Source: Pontiella desulfatans (lineage in GTDB: Bacteria > Verrucomicrobiota > Kiritimatiellia > Kiritimatiellales > Pontiellaceae). From it: 64,000 nt of DNA. A program made the translations under genes and the position numbers. The DNA lies in contig NZ_CAAHFG010000002.1 of assembly GCF_900890425.1 (NCBI RefSeq), forward strand, positions 186,001 to 250,000. The letters are read 5' to 3'. Numbering within the stretch: the stretch's first letter is position 1; each line of letters opens with the position of its first letter. The notes beneath the pieces are model-generated. The model worked only from the letters and a program-made list of their open reading frames with translations, did no database searches and was not told the origin of the DNA. Shown piece by piece: positions 48,915 to 57,403 of this stretch.

Positions 48915-49219
48915 AACGTCGTTCGTTCAACGTCTGAAAGACGAACGTCCATGGGATCAGGCAACGTATGGAGTTCAGTTCGGCGTACGCAAATCGTATC
49001 GTTTCATATCGTCTGAAGAGGCGGATATAGAACGCGTATGTAGGCAGGGGGATAGTTGGCGGTTTCGTTCGCGCGTGCGCGTGCGCGCGAGAGACTGAAG
49101 TCGAGTACAGGACGGAAGTTCATGCGTTGACGCATGATTTGAACTATTCGACTGACGTACTGGATAACGACGTTGCGAAAACATGGCACTCATACGCTTG
49201 GGTGCGAGTCATGAAGTAA
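48915..49219. other. Unassigned segment with frame remnants
   Basis: No supportable gene. On the + strand one frame reads ...YRFISSEEADIERV and, after a shift near 49095, another reads EVEYRTEVHALTHDLNYSTD... to a stop at 49219, which could be a frameshifted gene remnant. Between them lies an alternating purine-pyrimidine run (about 49072-49090, CGCGCGTGCGCGTGCGCGCG). Several short ACGTC/GACGT inverted repeats occur at 48908-48950. Confidence 0.35.
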
Positions 49220-49838
49220 CGACGTTTGTTGCATCGCCCTGAGTTAAGGGATATGACGTCGTATGGGAACAAGATGGATAGTTGGTACACCCGCAGAACT
49301 CGCCTTTGGAACCCTTTTTGACGCAAAGGTAACCCCGTCTGCAGGTCGGGCATATGGCGATTTCCCCCGGGTTGTTGAAGTATTTCGAGTAATCGCAAAG
49401 CGGGTAGTTCTCGCAGGTGACGAAGTCGTGGTCGCCATTGTTCTTAATGAAAATCTTCCCATGGCAATCCGGGCAAGTGGCCAGGTCGGATGTGGTGTCC
49501 TCCAGTTCCCGAACAAAAGATGACGCCTTCTGCCGATCCGACAGGATGAATACCTTGTGTCTGGCGCGGGTGACGGCCACGTAAAACAGTCGTCGTTCCT
49601 CGGCGTTGGGGAAACGTTCCTTGTCGGAAAGCACCACTTCCAATACGGGGTCGTCAGCGGTATTGCCGTGGCCAAGGCTGTAAAGGTCGGAGGCGGGCAA
49701 CTCCGGAGTCTGGTGGTTAAGGCCGGTGGTGATAGGCTGTTGACCGGAGGCGCACGTGTTGGCGGTAAGTTTGTAAAAGGTGCTGGTTGGTGGCTGGCCA
49801 TCGGCCTGACTGCGGCTGATCTCATTGACCACAGGCAC
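49209..49838 (-). pseudogene. Truncated UvrD/HelD-type helicase, C-terminal fragment
   Basis: The fragment keeps helicase motif VI (NAEERRLFYVAVTRARHKVFIL) and two topoisomerase-type C4 zinc ribbons: CPDC...CENYPLC and CPTC...CTNYPSC. The N-terminal ATPase and most of superfamily 1 helicase core (roughly 500 or more residues in complete proteins) are missing: the adjacent upstream DNA carries an unrelated + strand gene remnant instead. Residues before about position 45 of the open frame look like non-coding translation. A rearrangement near 49,700 probably joined two broken genes. Confidence 0.75.
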
Positions 49839-50009
49839 ACCGTCAGCGTTAACCGCCCGGTGCTTGAGCGCAGCCTGAACGAATATCTCGATGAGTTGGT
49901 CCAGTTAACTCTGTATGACTCGCAAACAGGTATCGTGCCTGTTATCGACGGTGTTCAGCGCGATGTTCTCAGCCGGATTGAAGCCAAGGACGAAAGTGAA
50001 AGGAGATAG
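49707..50009 (+). pseudogene. C-terminal fragment of unknown protein
   Basis: The frame ending at 50009 has protein-like text in its last 90 or so residues: a glycine-rich hydrophobic segment (GGKFVKGAGWWLAIGLTAADLI) then DHRHTVSVNRPVLERSLNEYLDEL and a polar tail. Upstream of about 49707 it runs antisense to the helicase fragment and loses protein character, so the gene is 5'-truncated. I do not recognise the family. It is one base from the next gene, so both came from one operon. Confidence 0.45.
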
Positions 50010-50010
50010 C

Positions 50011-50667
50011 GTGAAGGTTATTCAAATGAAAAATGGAGGTCGGGGTGATCCTGACTTCCACCGCATGCGCTCTTTGCTTGCGTGTGCCGGAAAAGACAAA
50101 ATGCGTCCAGAACTCCATTATATCCTCGTTGAAAAGACGAAGGGCGGGGTGTATGCGGTTGGTTGCGATGGACTGCGGCTCCGTCGGGATCTGTTCAGGA
50201 TCAAGGCGGAGCCCGGCCTGTATGAGATTAAGGTAAACAACAGCCGGGAGATCCGGCTTGTGCCCAGTCCGGTGAAGGTACGCTATCCAGAATACCGTAA
50301 AATCATCCCGAGTCATGAATCTGAATCCACGTATAGTACCGTAGGCAAAAGCTCGCGGTTTGCCATGTGGGTCGGGGCGGCGTTGGGGTGTTATGTTGAT
50401 CCAAAGCTAGTACCTATTGCGCATGATGAATACGGTGAGATTCATGTCCAGAAGACAGACGGTGGTATCATGCCTCTGGTGTTCCAGAATGACCACACTC
50501 TGGTTGTGGTCATGCCGATGAAGCTGGATGGCCATGTCGGGGAGCAACTCGATCGAATGCAATTAGACCGGTTACGCCGACAACGGAAAATGAAAGTGAC
50601 TAAATCCAGTAACAAAAAAGAACCCACCCCATGGTGGACAACGTTGGTAAGGCGCAAGGCGGCCTAG
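50011..50667 (+). CDS. Hypothetical protein, possibly sliding-clamp-like
   Basis: A 218-residue soluble protein. GTG 50011 is preceded by AAAGGAG, giving MKVIQMKNGGRGDPDFHRMR. The segment YILVEKTKGGVYAVGCDGLRLRRDLF resembles the repeated strand-turn unit of DNA polymerase beta-clamp domains (ending in A-x-D-G-x-R-L), but I see only one convincing unit, so this is a suggestion. The C-terminus is rich in Arg/Lys (RRQRKMKVTKSSNKK). Position beside a truncated gene and the helicase fragment suggests a phage or integrative-element origin. Confidence 0.5.
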   Translation: MKVIQMKNGGRGDPDFHRMRSLLACAGKDKMRPELHYILVEKTKGGVYAVGCDGLRLRRDLFRIKAEPGLYEIKVNNSREIRLVPSPVKVRYPEYRKIIPSHESESTYSTVGKSSRFAMWVGAALGCYVDPKLVPIAHDEYGEIHVQKTDGGIMPLVFQNDHTLVVVMPMKLDGHVGEQLDRMQLDRLRRQRKMKVTKSSNKKEPTPWWTTLVRRKAA

Positions 50668-50710
50668 GCCGCCGGGAAGAAGGCGGTGGAATACCCATCC
50701 CTTCTTTTTT
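50658..50710 (+). terminator. Stem-loops after the clamp-like gene
   Basis: A perfect 16-bp palindrome GGCGGCCTAGGCCGCC (50658-50673) includes the stop codon; it is followed by AAGAAGG...CCTTCTT with six T (50677-50710), an intrinsic terminator. Confidence 0.7.
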
Positions 50711-51330
50711 GCTGACGAAAAATGGACTATGGGGTTGTAGGCACCCTAAGTTCAAATCCAACCGGGCCGACCAGCATTCGGGATAGCGATGCAAAAAGCA
50801 AAAAGCGGGACAACTGGTCTCATGTTCTGGTGAGTATTTTGCAACATGCTGAAGGGGTGAGGTTTAACCTCGCGGAGAAAAGGTTCGCATTGCCATAGCG
50901 ATCGGTACCTTACTGGATGGAGAGTCGTTTTTAGAAGGTTCGCATCGCTGTCCAACCGGGCCGACCAGGTACTTCATGTTTAGGCGCTGGGACATCCAGT
51001 TCGCGAAGCGATGACGCAAATTCTACCACTGGACTGTTTAGATTCTTAAATTTACAGCGTATTCATATCTAATGCGGCTACACAGCAGTTAATTAAGAAT
51101 GGAGATTTAAGAATTAAGAATGGTCGGTCTGTGACAGCTTCAAATAGAAAAAAGGCCAACGCCGACTGAGTTCCACCATTCTTAATTCTACATTCTTAAC
51201 TCTTCATTGGGTTGATGTTGCAATAGACGTTGTTGGTTTAGGAACGCAAAATGGATAGAAGTGAGAATGGAAGGAACTAATGCAAGGGGAGTCGCGCGAA
51301 GGTGAGTTTAATTTTTACAAAGGAGCTGAA
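50711..51330. other. Gene-free segment with tRNA-like direct repeats and family C repeat
   Basis: No gene is supportable in these 620 bases. The 18-mer TCCAACCGGGCCGACCAG occurs at 50757-50774 and 50951-50968, 194 bases apart; it resembles the 3' end of a tRNA gene (acceptor strand plus CCA, with GTTCAAATC just before the first copy). TTCGCATCGCTG- and ATAGCGATGC-like words recur between them. Repeat family C follows at 51091-51208, then the sulfatase leader. Confidence 0.6.
51091..51208 (+). repeat. Palindromic intergenic repeat, family C copy 2
   Basis: Same order as the 37041 copy: AATTAAGAATGGAGATTTAA, ATGGTCGGTCTGTGACAGCT, AAAAGGCCAACGCCG, then CCATTCTTAATTCTACATTC. The two copies differ at scattered positions. 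Confidence 0.8.
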
Positions 51331-52788
51331 ATGAGAAAATATCTATGGGGATTTGGGAGTCTGCTTTTGTTTGTGGTGGCCGTACATGCGGGCCGGGCGC
51401 CGAATATAATTTATATTTTAACCGATGATCTGGGGTATGGAGATCTGAGCTGTAACGGGCAGACGCACTTTCAGACGCCGAATATTGACCGTCTGGCCGC
51501 TGAAGGGATGACCTTTACGGATCACTATTCCGGGGCCACGGTCTGTGCGCCGTCGCGTTGTGCGCTGTTGACCGGTAAGCATACCGGACATGCGGTCGTA
51601 CGGGGCAACTCCGAATTTCTGCCGGAGGGGCAGCAGCCGATGCCGGCCGACACCTACACGATGGCGCACATGCTGCAAAAGGCGGGCTACTCCACCGGGC
51701 TGTTCGGCAAATGGGGACTGGGTGCACCGGGAACCGCCAGCGAGCCGCTGAAAATGGGCTTCGATCGTTTCTACGGCTATAACTGCCAGCGTCAGGCCCA
51801 CCATTATTATCCCTATTTCCTGTGGGACGATGATCAGCGTGAAATGCTGTGGGGCAATTTCGGCCTGGAAACAGAAGATTATGCGCCGACGCTCATTCAC
51901 GATGAGGTCATGGAATTTATCGAGGAGAACAAGGATCAGCCGTTCTATTGTTTCTATGCTGTGGTTCAGCCGCACGCCGAAATGTTCGCTCCCGAGGAAT
52001 ACATGGAAAAATATCGTGGTAAGTTTCTGCCCGAAAGTTCCTATGAAGGGACGGATGACGGCCCGAACTTCCGTAAATATGCCTATGGGTCTCAGCCGGA
52101 AGCCCACGCCGCCTTTGCGGCAATGGTGCACAATATCGATGATTATGTCGGCGATATTACCGCCAAGCTGACGGAGCTGGGCATTGCTGACGATACTCTG
52201 ATCGTTTTTACGTCCGACAACGGGCCGCATCAGGAAGGCGGTCATGATCCGGCCTACTTTAATTCCAACGGTTCGCAGCGCGGCTTCAAGCGCGATCTAT
52301 ACGAGGGCGGTATTCATGTGCCGATGATTGCATGGTGGCCGGGCAAGGTTGCAGCCGCCTCCAGTACGGACCATCTCTCCGCATTCTGGGATATGATGCC
52401 GACCGCCGCCGAAATGGCGGGTGTGGGGGCGCCGGACAACATTGACGGTGTGTCCTTCCTACCCACCCTGATGGGGAATAAGGAGCAGAAGGAGCACGAA
52501 TACCTCTACTGGGAATTCCACGAAAAGAAAGGGCGCGTTGCGATCCGTAAGGGGAATTGGAAGGGTGTGCGCTATGACGTAGCCGTGGATGCAAATTCAC
52601 CACTGGAGCTTTACGACCTCGCTTCCGATCCACAGGAAGCAAACAACGTGGCGGGGCAGCATCCTGAGGTGGTGGCTGAGCTCGATGCACTGATTAAAGG
52701 AGCGCGTACCGTTTCGCCGGTGGAAAAATTTAACTTTCCGCTGAAACGGAATTCCGGCAATGCCGCCCGCGCGCATGAAAAGAAATAA
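51331..52788 (+). CDS. Exported sulfatase (arylsulfatase family S1)
   Basis: A 485-residue sulfatase hydrolysing sulfate esters, probably on algal or other marine glycans. Residues 1-20 form a signal peptide (MRKYLWGFGSLLLFVVAVHA). NIIYILTDDLGYGDLSCNG carries the calcium-binding Asp pair; Cys72 in CAPSRCALLTGKHTGH is the formylglycine site and needs a maturase (the anaerobic radical-SAM anSME in such bacteria; not in the window). FTSDNGPHQEGG is the second metal-ligand region. ATG 51331 is preceded by AAGGAG. A GH27-like galactosidase follows with an 11-base gap, so desulfation and galactoside cleavage may be consecutive steps. Confidence 0.93.
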   Translation: MRKYLWGFGSLLLFVVAVHAGRAPNIIYILTDDLGYGDLSCNGQTHFQTPNIDRLAAEGMTFTDHYSGATVCAPSRCALLTGKHTGHAVVRGNSEFLPEGQQPMPADTYTMAHMLQKAGYSTGLFGKWGLGAPGTASEPLKMGFDRFYGYNCQRQAHHYYPYFLWDDDQREMLWGNFGLETEDYAPTLIHDEVMEFIEENKDQPFYCFYAVVQPHAEMFAPEEYMEKYRGKFLPESSYEGTDDGPNFRKYAYGSQPEAHAAFAAMVHNIDDYVGDITAKLTELGIADDTLIVFTSDNGPHQEGGHDPAYFNSNGSQRGFKRDLYEGGIHVPMIAWWPGKVAAASSTDHLSAFWDMMPTAAEMAGVGAPDNIDGVSFLPTLMGNKEQKEHEYLYWEFHEKKGRVAIRKGNWKGVRYDVAVDANSPLELYDLASDPQEANNVAGQHPEVVAELDALIKGARTVSPVEKFNFPLKRNSGNAARAHEKK

Positions 52789-52798
52789 GGAACAGAAA

Positions 52799-54187
52799 AT
52801 GAAAAAATATATGCTCACTGCAATGCTTGTTATGGGTGCTGTGTCGGTCATGGCGATGGGCCGTCCGGTTCAGGAAACGCTGGCGCAGACGCCGCCGATG
52901 GGTTGGAACAGTTTCGACAGCTATGGGGTCTACCTGCACGAAGAAGCGGCTTTTGCAAACCTCGAGGCGATGGCGGAGAAACTAAAACCGCATGGTTATG
53001 AATATTTCGTTATTGATAATGGCTGGTTCGGGGAATACACGCTGCAGGAAGGTACGATCTTCCCTGCGGAAAAGCATGCGCACGATATTCGGATCAACGA
53101 ATATGGACACTTCCAACCTTCGGAAGTTTATTTTCCGGGAGGACTAAAACCGATCGCCGACCGTGCTCATGAGTTGGGCCTGAAATTCGGCGTCCATCTG
53201 ATGCGCGGAATCCCGCGTAAAGCGGTGGAACAGAATCTGCCGATCAAAGGAACAAAATATACGGCGCGCGATATCGCCAATACGGATCCGGAGGAAAACT
53301 GCGTCTGGTGTCACTATTGTTATGCGGTCGATATGAGCAAGCCGGGCGCGCAGGAATGGTATGACGGCCTGATTCAGCATATCGCCGACATGGGCGTGGA
53401 TATGATTAAATACGACGATATCGTGCCGCACCCCGACGAGGTTGAAGCGGTCGCCAAAGCGATTAAAAAGACCGGCAAACCGATGCTGCTAAGCCTTTCA
53501 CCGGGCGGAACGGTGGATCCGGAAGCCATCGACTTTTTCCGCATGGGCAACATGCTGCGGGTCACGCCCGATGTCTGGGACGAGCAGAAGTATATCGACC
53601 TCTGTTTTGCGGCCTGGCGCAAATGGCAGGGCAAGGAGCAACCCGGTTTCTGGATTGATATGGATATGATTCCGTTCGGTCAGCTGCAGCTGATGTCTCC
53701 GCCGAGTACAGATGGAAAGAAGACGGTGATGGATAAGGGCGACGTTGCGTTGGCCGGCAAAGGCGTGCATCGTCAATGCCAGCTGACGAAACCGCAGATG
53801 AAAACCTTTATCACCATGCGGGCGATGGCCGCGTCGCCCCTGATGATGGGCGGGGATCTGCCGACGCTAGACGACTTTTCGTTGATGCTGATCACCGATC
53901 CCGACATGCTCGCCTGCAACCAGAATGGCGTGATGGGATCATTGATGTTGGAAAAGGATGGCCTGGAAACCTGGAAAGCGGATAAAAAGGGCACGAATGG
54001 AGAAGGCTGGATCGGGATCTTCAACCGTCAGGACAAGAAGGTCGAATTTGAACTGAATGCGGAACGCCTCGGTTTGCATGGTGCGGATTACACGCTCATG
54101 GAAGTCTGGAGCGATGATGAAAAGAGTCTGGGCCAGAAGATCAAGTTGAATCCAAACGGCGTGCTATTTGTTAAGTTCAGCCGTTAG
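52799..54187 (+). CDS. Exported GH27-like alpha-galactosidase
   Basis: A 462-residue clan D glycoside hydrolase. Signal peptide at residues 1-20; LAQTPPMGWNSFDSYG is the family 27/36 opening. The nucleophile Asp lies in MIKYDDIVPH near residue 204, and the acid/base region near RVTPDVWDEQ about residue 258. A small beta-sandwich domain (about 390-462; WIGIFNRQDKKVEFELNAERLGL) ends the protein. It probably releases alpha-linked galactose (or a related sugar) from oligosaccharides after sulfate removal by its neighbour. Start ATG 52799 follows AAGGAACAG. It is terminated by a strong hairpin. Confidence 0.88.
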   Translation: MKKYMLTAMLVMGAVSVMAMGRPVQETLAQTPPMGWNSFDSYGVYLHEEAAFANLEAMAEKLKPHGYEYFVIDNGWFGEYTLQEGTIFPAEKHAHDIRINEYGHFQPSEVYFPGGLKPIADRAHELGLKFGVHLMRGIPRKAVEQNLPIKGTKYTARDIANTDPEENCVWCHYCYAVDMSKPGAQEWYDGLIQHIADMGVDMIKYDDIVPHPDEVEAVAKAIKKTGKPMLLSLSPGGTVDPEAIDFFRMGNMLRVTPDVWDEQKYIDLCFAAWRKWQGKEQPGFWIDMDMIPFGQLQLMSPPSTDGKKTVMDKGDVALAGKGVHRQCQLTKPQMKTFITMRAMAASPLMMGGDLPTLDDFSLMLITDPDMLACNQNGVMGSLMLEKDGLETWKADKKGTNGEGWIGIFNRQDKKVEFELNAERLGLHGADYTLMEVWSDDEKSLGQKIKLNPNGVLFVKFSR

Positions 54188-54217
54188 GCTGACTGTATAA
54201 AATTTTCACGTTTCACG

Positions 54218-54253
54218 CGGCACACTTTCGTTAAGACGGTGTGCCGTTTTTTT
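54218..54253 (+). terminator. Terminator after the galactosidase gene
   Basis: CGGCACAC (54218-54225) pairs with GTGTGCCG (54239-54246), followed by seven T. Confidence 0.9.
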
Positions 54254-54284
54254 ATGCACCTGTTTAGGTATGTGATTTTTATTC

Positions 54285-54316
54285 GTTTAGCTGTTTAGCT
54301 GTTTAGCTGTTTAGGT
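54285..54316 (+). repeat. Short tandem repeat at the leader start
   Basis: The 9-mer GTTTAGCTG-type unit is repeated about three times (CGTTTAGCTGTTTAGCTGTT...) immediately before the conserved leader; the second leader copy has only a single unit. Confidence 0.75.
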
Positions 54317-54418
54317 GCATTCCTGACGTTCGTATTAGAAAATAGATCAGGCGATTTCGGGAAAACCGGGAGACCGGCGGAGTGGTTTGATAAACTAAGA
54401 GCGGAGGACGAAAGCATG
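54306..54418 (+). promoter_or_regulatory. Conserved leader element, copy 1
   Basis: From GCTGTTTAGGTGCATTCCTG to an ATG at 54416. It aligns over its full length to 57404-57517. Shared features: GACGTTCGTATTAGAA, a CCTGA...TCAGG long-range stem, a GAAA(A)CCGG-GAGA-CCGG hairpin with GNRA-type loop (54366-54377), TTGATAAA and GCGGAGGA before ATGCA. In this copy the ATG opens only a 27-codon frame, and the sulfatase begins 163 bases later. Candidate structured RNA leader or mobile regulatory DNA. Confidence 0.65.
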
Positions 54419-54499
54419 CAATATTTCATGGTTAGCAATCATTATGCAGTCGGCGAACAAGAGCAGCGCTTTATTCAGCTCGAGGTCGAACAGTTCTAG
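54416..54499 (+). pseudogene. Short frame after leader copy 1
   Basis: ATGCAATAT... encodes MQYFMVSNHYAVGEQEQRFI and seven more residues, then stops. It is preceded by GCGGAGGA, a proper ribosome-binding site carried by the leader. It could be a leader peptide or the stump of a lost gene once expressed from this leader. Confidence 0.4.
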
Positions 54500-54578
54500 G
54501 CTGAAACCATTGTTAAGATCTCGTGGTTGGTGTCGTATAAATAATTTTTGAACAATGAATACTTAACCGGGGTTTTTT

Positions 54579-56075
54579 ATGAAGAAGAGATTGTTGCTGC
54601 TGTCTGTGTTATGTGTGGCTGGCGTTGCCGCGGCCGAGAGGCCGAATGTGCTGTTTATTTCGGTGGACGACCTGAACGATTGGGTGGGCGTGTTTGGCGG
54701 GCATCCGCAGTGCAAGACACCTCATATTGACCGGTTTGCGGAAGAGGCGATGGTTTTCCGGAACGCGAGCTGCGCGGGGCCGGTTTGCGGGCCGTCGCGT
54801 TCGGCCTTGCTTTCGGGCTTTATGCCGGCAACCACCGGCCTCTATGGAAACAGCAACAATATGCTGGATTCGGAGATTGTGCAGAAGAACACCACGTTGC
54901 CGGAATACTTTTCCAAAAACGGCTACCTGACGATTTCGCGCGGGAAAATCTTCCACCATCATACGACGGAAAACGGGTCAGACGCCGGGCACTGGGCATT
55001 CGATGTCTGGGAGAAGGCAAAGGGGAGCGGCAAGCCCGATCCGGCTCAGCTCAACTTTCGCGATAAAGGTATTGTGAACGGGAAGAAGCTGGAAAATCCA
55101 AAGTATACCTCCAGCGGAGGGTCGGGTTTTGCTTTCGGGCCGCTGCTTGGCGGCAAGGAAGGGACGAGGGACTATGAAACCGCCAGATGGTTCGGGCAAA
55201 AACTGCAGGAGGACTACGATAAACCCTTCTTCATGGCCGTTGGAATCTCCAAGCCGCATCTGCCGTTTCATGCCCCTCAGGAATATTTCGACCTCTATCC
55301 GCTGGAGTCCGTGAAGGTGCCTGAATTCCGGATGGATGACCTCGATGACATTCTCGATGCCAACGGGAAAAAGGCCTTTAAGCCACATGTGGATTTTCTG
55401 TGGTGCCAGGAATACGGGGTGATGAAGGAGGCCGTTCAAGCCTATCTGGCGACCATCAGCTATGCTGATGAATGTGTAGGCGTGGTGCTGGATGCTTTGG
55501 CCAAGAGTAAATATGCCGATAATACGATCGTGGTCATTTGGGGCGATCACGGTTGGCACCTGGGCGAAAAGCTCAAGTTCCGCAAGGCCTCGCTCTGGCG
55601 GGAATCCACCCAGTTGCCGCTGATCATTAAAACGCCGGGAATGAAAAAACGACAGGATTGCATGCGCAACGTCAACCTGATCGATCTCTATCCCTCCCTG
55701 GTCGACCTGTGCGGGCTGCCGGAAAAGGAACTGGACGGAAAAACGATCCGGCCGTTGCTGGAGAATCCTGAAAAAGAGTGGGAACCGACCGTCACGACGC
55801 AGGGCAAGGGAAACCATTCTGTTATTTCCGAAAAGTGGCATTACATGACCTATGCGAGGGGGTTCGAGGAGTTGTATGACCTTGAAAATGATCCGATGGA
55901 GTGGACGAATCTGGTGCAGTCGAATCCCGAGAAGGCAAAGGCGGTCATTGCGAAGCTGAAGCCCTACCTGCCAAAGCACGATGCGAACGAAATCCCGAAA
56001 AGCACCCAGAACAAGTCGATCAAGCAAATGGACGTGACCATCAAACCTCGCCGTGATTTAATGAAACTGAAATAA
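54579..56075 (+). CDS. Exported sulfatase (iduronate-2-sulfatase-like)
   Basis: A 498-residue sulfatase. Signal peptide MKKRLLLLSVLCVAGVAAAE; RPNVLFISVDDLNDWVGVFGG is the opening characteristic of iduronate-2-sulfatase-like members. Cys70 in CGPSRSALLSG is the formylglycine site. GISKPHLPFHAPQEYFDLYP and VVIWGDHGWHLGEKLKFRKASLW, also typical of this subgroup, follow. ATG 54579 lies after a CCGGGGTTTTTT stretch without a clear Shine-Dalgarno sequence. It may be expressed from leader copy 1. The natural substrate is not established by sequence. Confidence 0.93.
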   Translation: MKKRLLLLSVLCVAGVAAAERPNVLFISVDDLNDWVGVFGGHPQCKTPHIDRFAEEAMVFRNASCAGPVCGPSRSALLSGFMPATTGLYGNSNNMLDSEIVQKNTTLPEYFSKNGYLTISRGKIFHHHTTENGSDAGHWAFDVWEKAKGSGKPDPAQLNFRDKGIVNGKKLENPKYTSSGGSGFAFGPLLGGKEGTRDYETARWFGQKLQEDYDKPFFMAVGISKPHLPFHAPQEYFDLYPLESVKVPEFRMDDLDDILDANGKKAFKPHVDFLWCQEYGVMKEAVQAYLATISYADECVGVVLDALAKSKYADNTIVVIWGDHGWHLGEKLKFRKASLWRESTQLPLIIKTPGMKKRQDCMRNVNLIDLYPSLVDLCGLPEKELDGKTIRPLLENPEKEWEPTVTTQGKGNHSVISEKWHYMTYARGFEELYDLENDPMEWTNLVQSNPEKAKAVIAKLKPYLPKHDANEIPKSTQNKSIKQMDVTIKPRRDLMKLK

Positions 56076-56202
56076 AGAAACTGATCAGGACAAAGATATT
56101 CACCACATCCGCGCGGATGTCGGCAAAGTCTATGCCGGCGGACAGACCATTGAGATGGATGTTACGCTCGAACGGCTCCCATATTTTACTGCCGTACAAT
56201 AA
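56071..56202 (+). pseudogene. C-terminal gene fragment downstream of sulfatase
   Basis: A frame open from 56071 to a TAA at 56200-56202 reads DKDIHHIRADVGKVYAGGQT then IEMDVTLERLPYFTAVQ and stop, with protein-like composition but no start codon or upstream part. Probably the tail of a deleted gene. I cannot name the family. Confidence 0.4.
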
Positions 56203-56267
56203 ACTTAATATTTCCATCGGTCTGTTAAGGAGCATGTTCCGCATTCGTATAAGTATTTCCACCGAAT

Positions 56268-56288
56268 GAACGGGAGATCATCCCGTTC
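56268..56288. promoter_or_regulatory. Inverted repeat upstream of the AraC-type gene
   Basis: GAACGGGA-GATCA-TCCCGTTC, perfect 8-bp arms, ending 27 bases before the regulator's start. No T-run follows. Candidate operator or mRNA hairpin; AraC proteins usually bind direct repeats, so the binder may be another protein. Confidence 0.45.
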
Positions 56289-56315
56289 GTTCGGGTTGGA
56301 TTGGAATGCGGAATT

Positions 56316-57227
56316 ATGTCTTTGATCAGATCCAGTGAGTTGTTTGTTGAGCATGCCTTCCCGATCGCGGTGGAGCGGGTGGCACAGCGTTCGCTATTGA
56401 AGCGGGAACTGCACCGGCATGAATATTTTGAAATACTCTTTGTGGAGCAGGGTACCCTTGTCAACTGTTTCAGAAACGAGGAAATCAGTTTGTATCCCGG
56501 CGATATGCTTATCATGAAGCCGTATGTTCTCCACGCGCTTTCCGATACGACCGGTCAGGATAGAACGGCGTACTGTTGCAGCTTCCTGCCCCGGGCCGTG
56601 GACAGCGGAATCCAATCGTTGGAAAGCCTCCAAACCTCCCTGTCGCCGAACCGATATTTCTTCCAGTCCCTGTTTCCTTTGGGGGAGGACGCGGTCGGTG
56701 CAATCCGAATCAAGGTGGATGGGGAGCGGAAAGACCAAATGGACACGCTGTTCCGCCAGTTAAGGGATGAAACACACGATGCCTCAGAACGGGCAAAAGC
56801 CCGCGTACGTCTGCTTTTTCTTGAACTTCTGCTTTTGCTCGCCCATGAATCCCGGAAGGATGATCTGCATACTGAAACGGTACATTTGCAGATGGGGGAT
56901 TCCGCGTCGCGCTATCAGGCCGGGATCCGAAAAACCCTGAACTACATCCACGACCATTTCAGCGAAGCGCTGCGGTATTCCGACCTGGTCGCCATGAGTG
57001 GTGCTTCGGAAACCTATTTCAGCCGACTGTTTAAGCACGAGACTGGTATGACGTACCAGAATTATGTTAACTGCTTGCGCATTGAGGAGGCGTGTGCGCT
57101 GCTCCGGGAGACTGGCGATAGTGCCCTCGATATCTGCTATGCGGTTGGATTCAACGATTATACCCATTTTCGCCGCCGGTTCAAAAAGTACGCCGGCATG
57201 ACGCCGATCCAGTTCAGAAAACAGTAA
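56316..57227 (+). CDS. AraC-family transcriptional regulator
   Basis: A 303-residue regulator. N-terminal cupin-like sensor (about 25-130): HRHEYFEILFVEQGTLVNCF and LYPGDMLIMKPYVLHAL, expected to bind a sugar. C-terminal double helix-turn-helix (about 205-303): DLVAMSGASETYFSRLFKHETGMTYQNYV and DICYAVGFNDYTHFRRRFKKYAGMTP. ATG 56316 is used; a TTG at 56301 is possible. Located among sulfatase and glycoside hydrolase genes, it probably activates some of them in response to a breakdown product. Confidence 0.92.
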   Translation: MSLIRSSELFVEHAFPIAVERVAQRSLLKRELHRHEYFEILFVEQGTLVNCFRNEEISLYPGDMLIMKPYVLHALSDTTGQDRTAYCCSFLPRAVDSGIQSLESLQTSLSPNRYFFQSLFPLGEDAVGAIRIKVDGERKDQMDTLFRQLRDETHDASERAKARVRLLFLELLLLLAHESRKDDLHTETVHLQMGDSASRYQAGIRKTLNYIHDHFSEALRYSDLVAMSGASETYFSRLFKHETGMTYQNYVNCLRIEEACALLRETGDSALDICYAVGFNDYTHFRRRFKKYAGMTPIQFRKQ

Positions 57228-57403
57228 TTTGTGCAATACGGGCCCATTTTTATGGGGCAATGGCTCTCCCGGTAATGGCTGGCAAGGTGTACAACTATTT
57301 CAAATCGCTGATAGGTCTGCACAGGATGCGAAGGTGAGTGCCTGAATGCGGGAAATCAAATTGAATTTGGTACGCTGAGCATAAAACCACATTTTTTTGT
57401 TTT

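Noticed and set aside
49557-49706. 5' part of the + strand frame ending at 50009
   Set aside because: This stretch is antisense to the helicase motif VI region and has no protein-like character, so only the 3' part is treated as a gene remnant.
54306-54418. Cobalamin riboswitch
   Set aside because: GGTGC and GGGAA-CCGG hairpin text recall the B12 element, but the conserved CCCGC and ACTGT parts are missing and the downstream genes are not B12-related.
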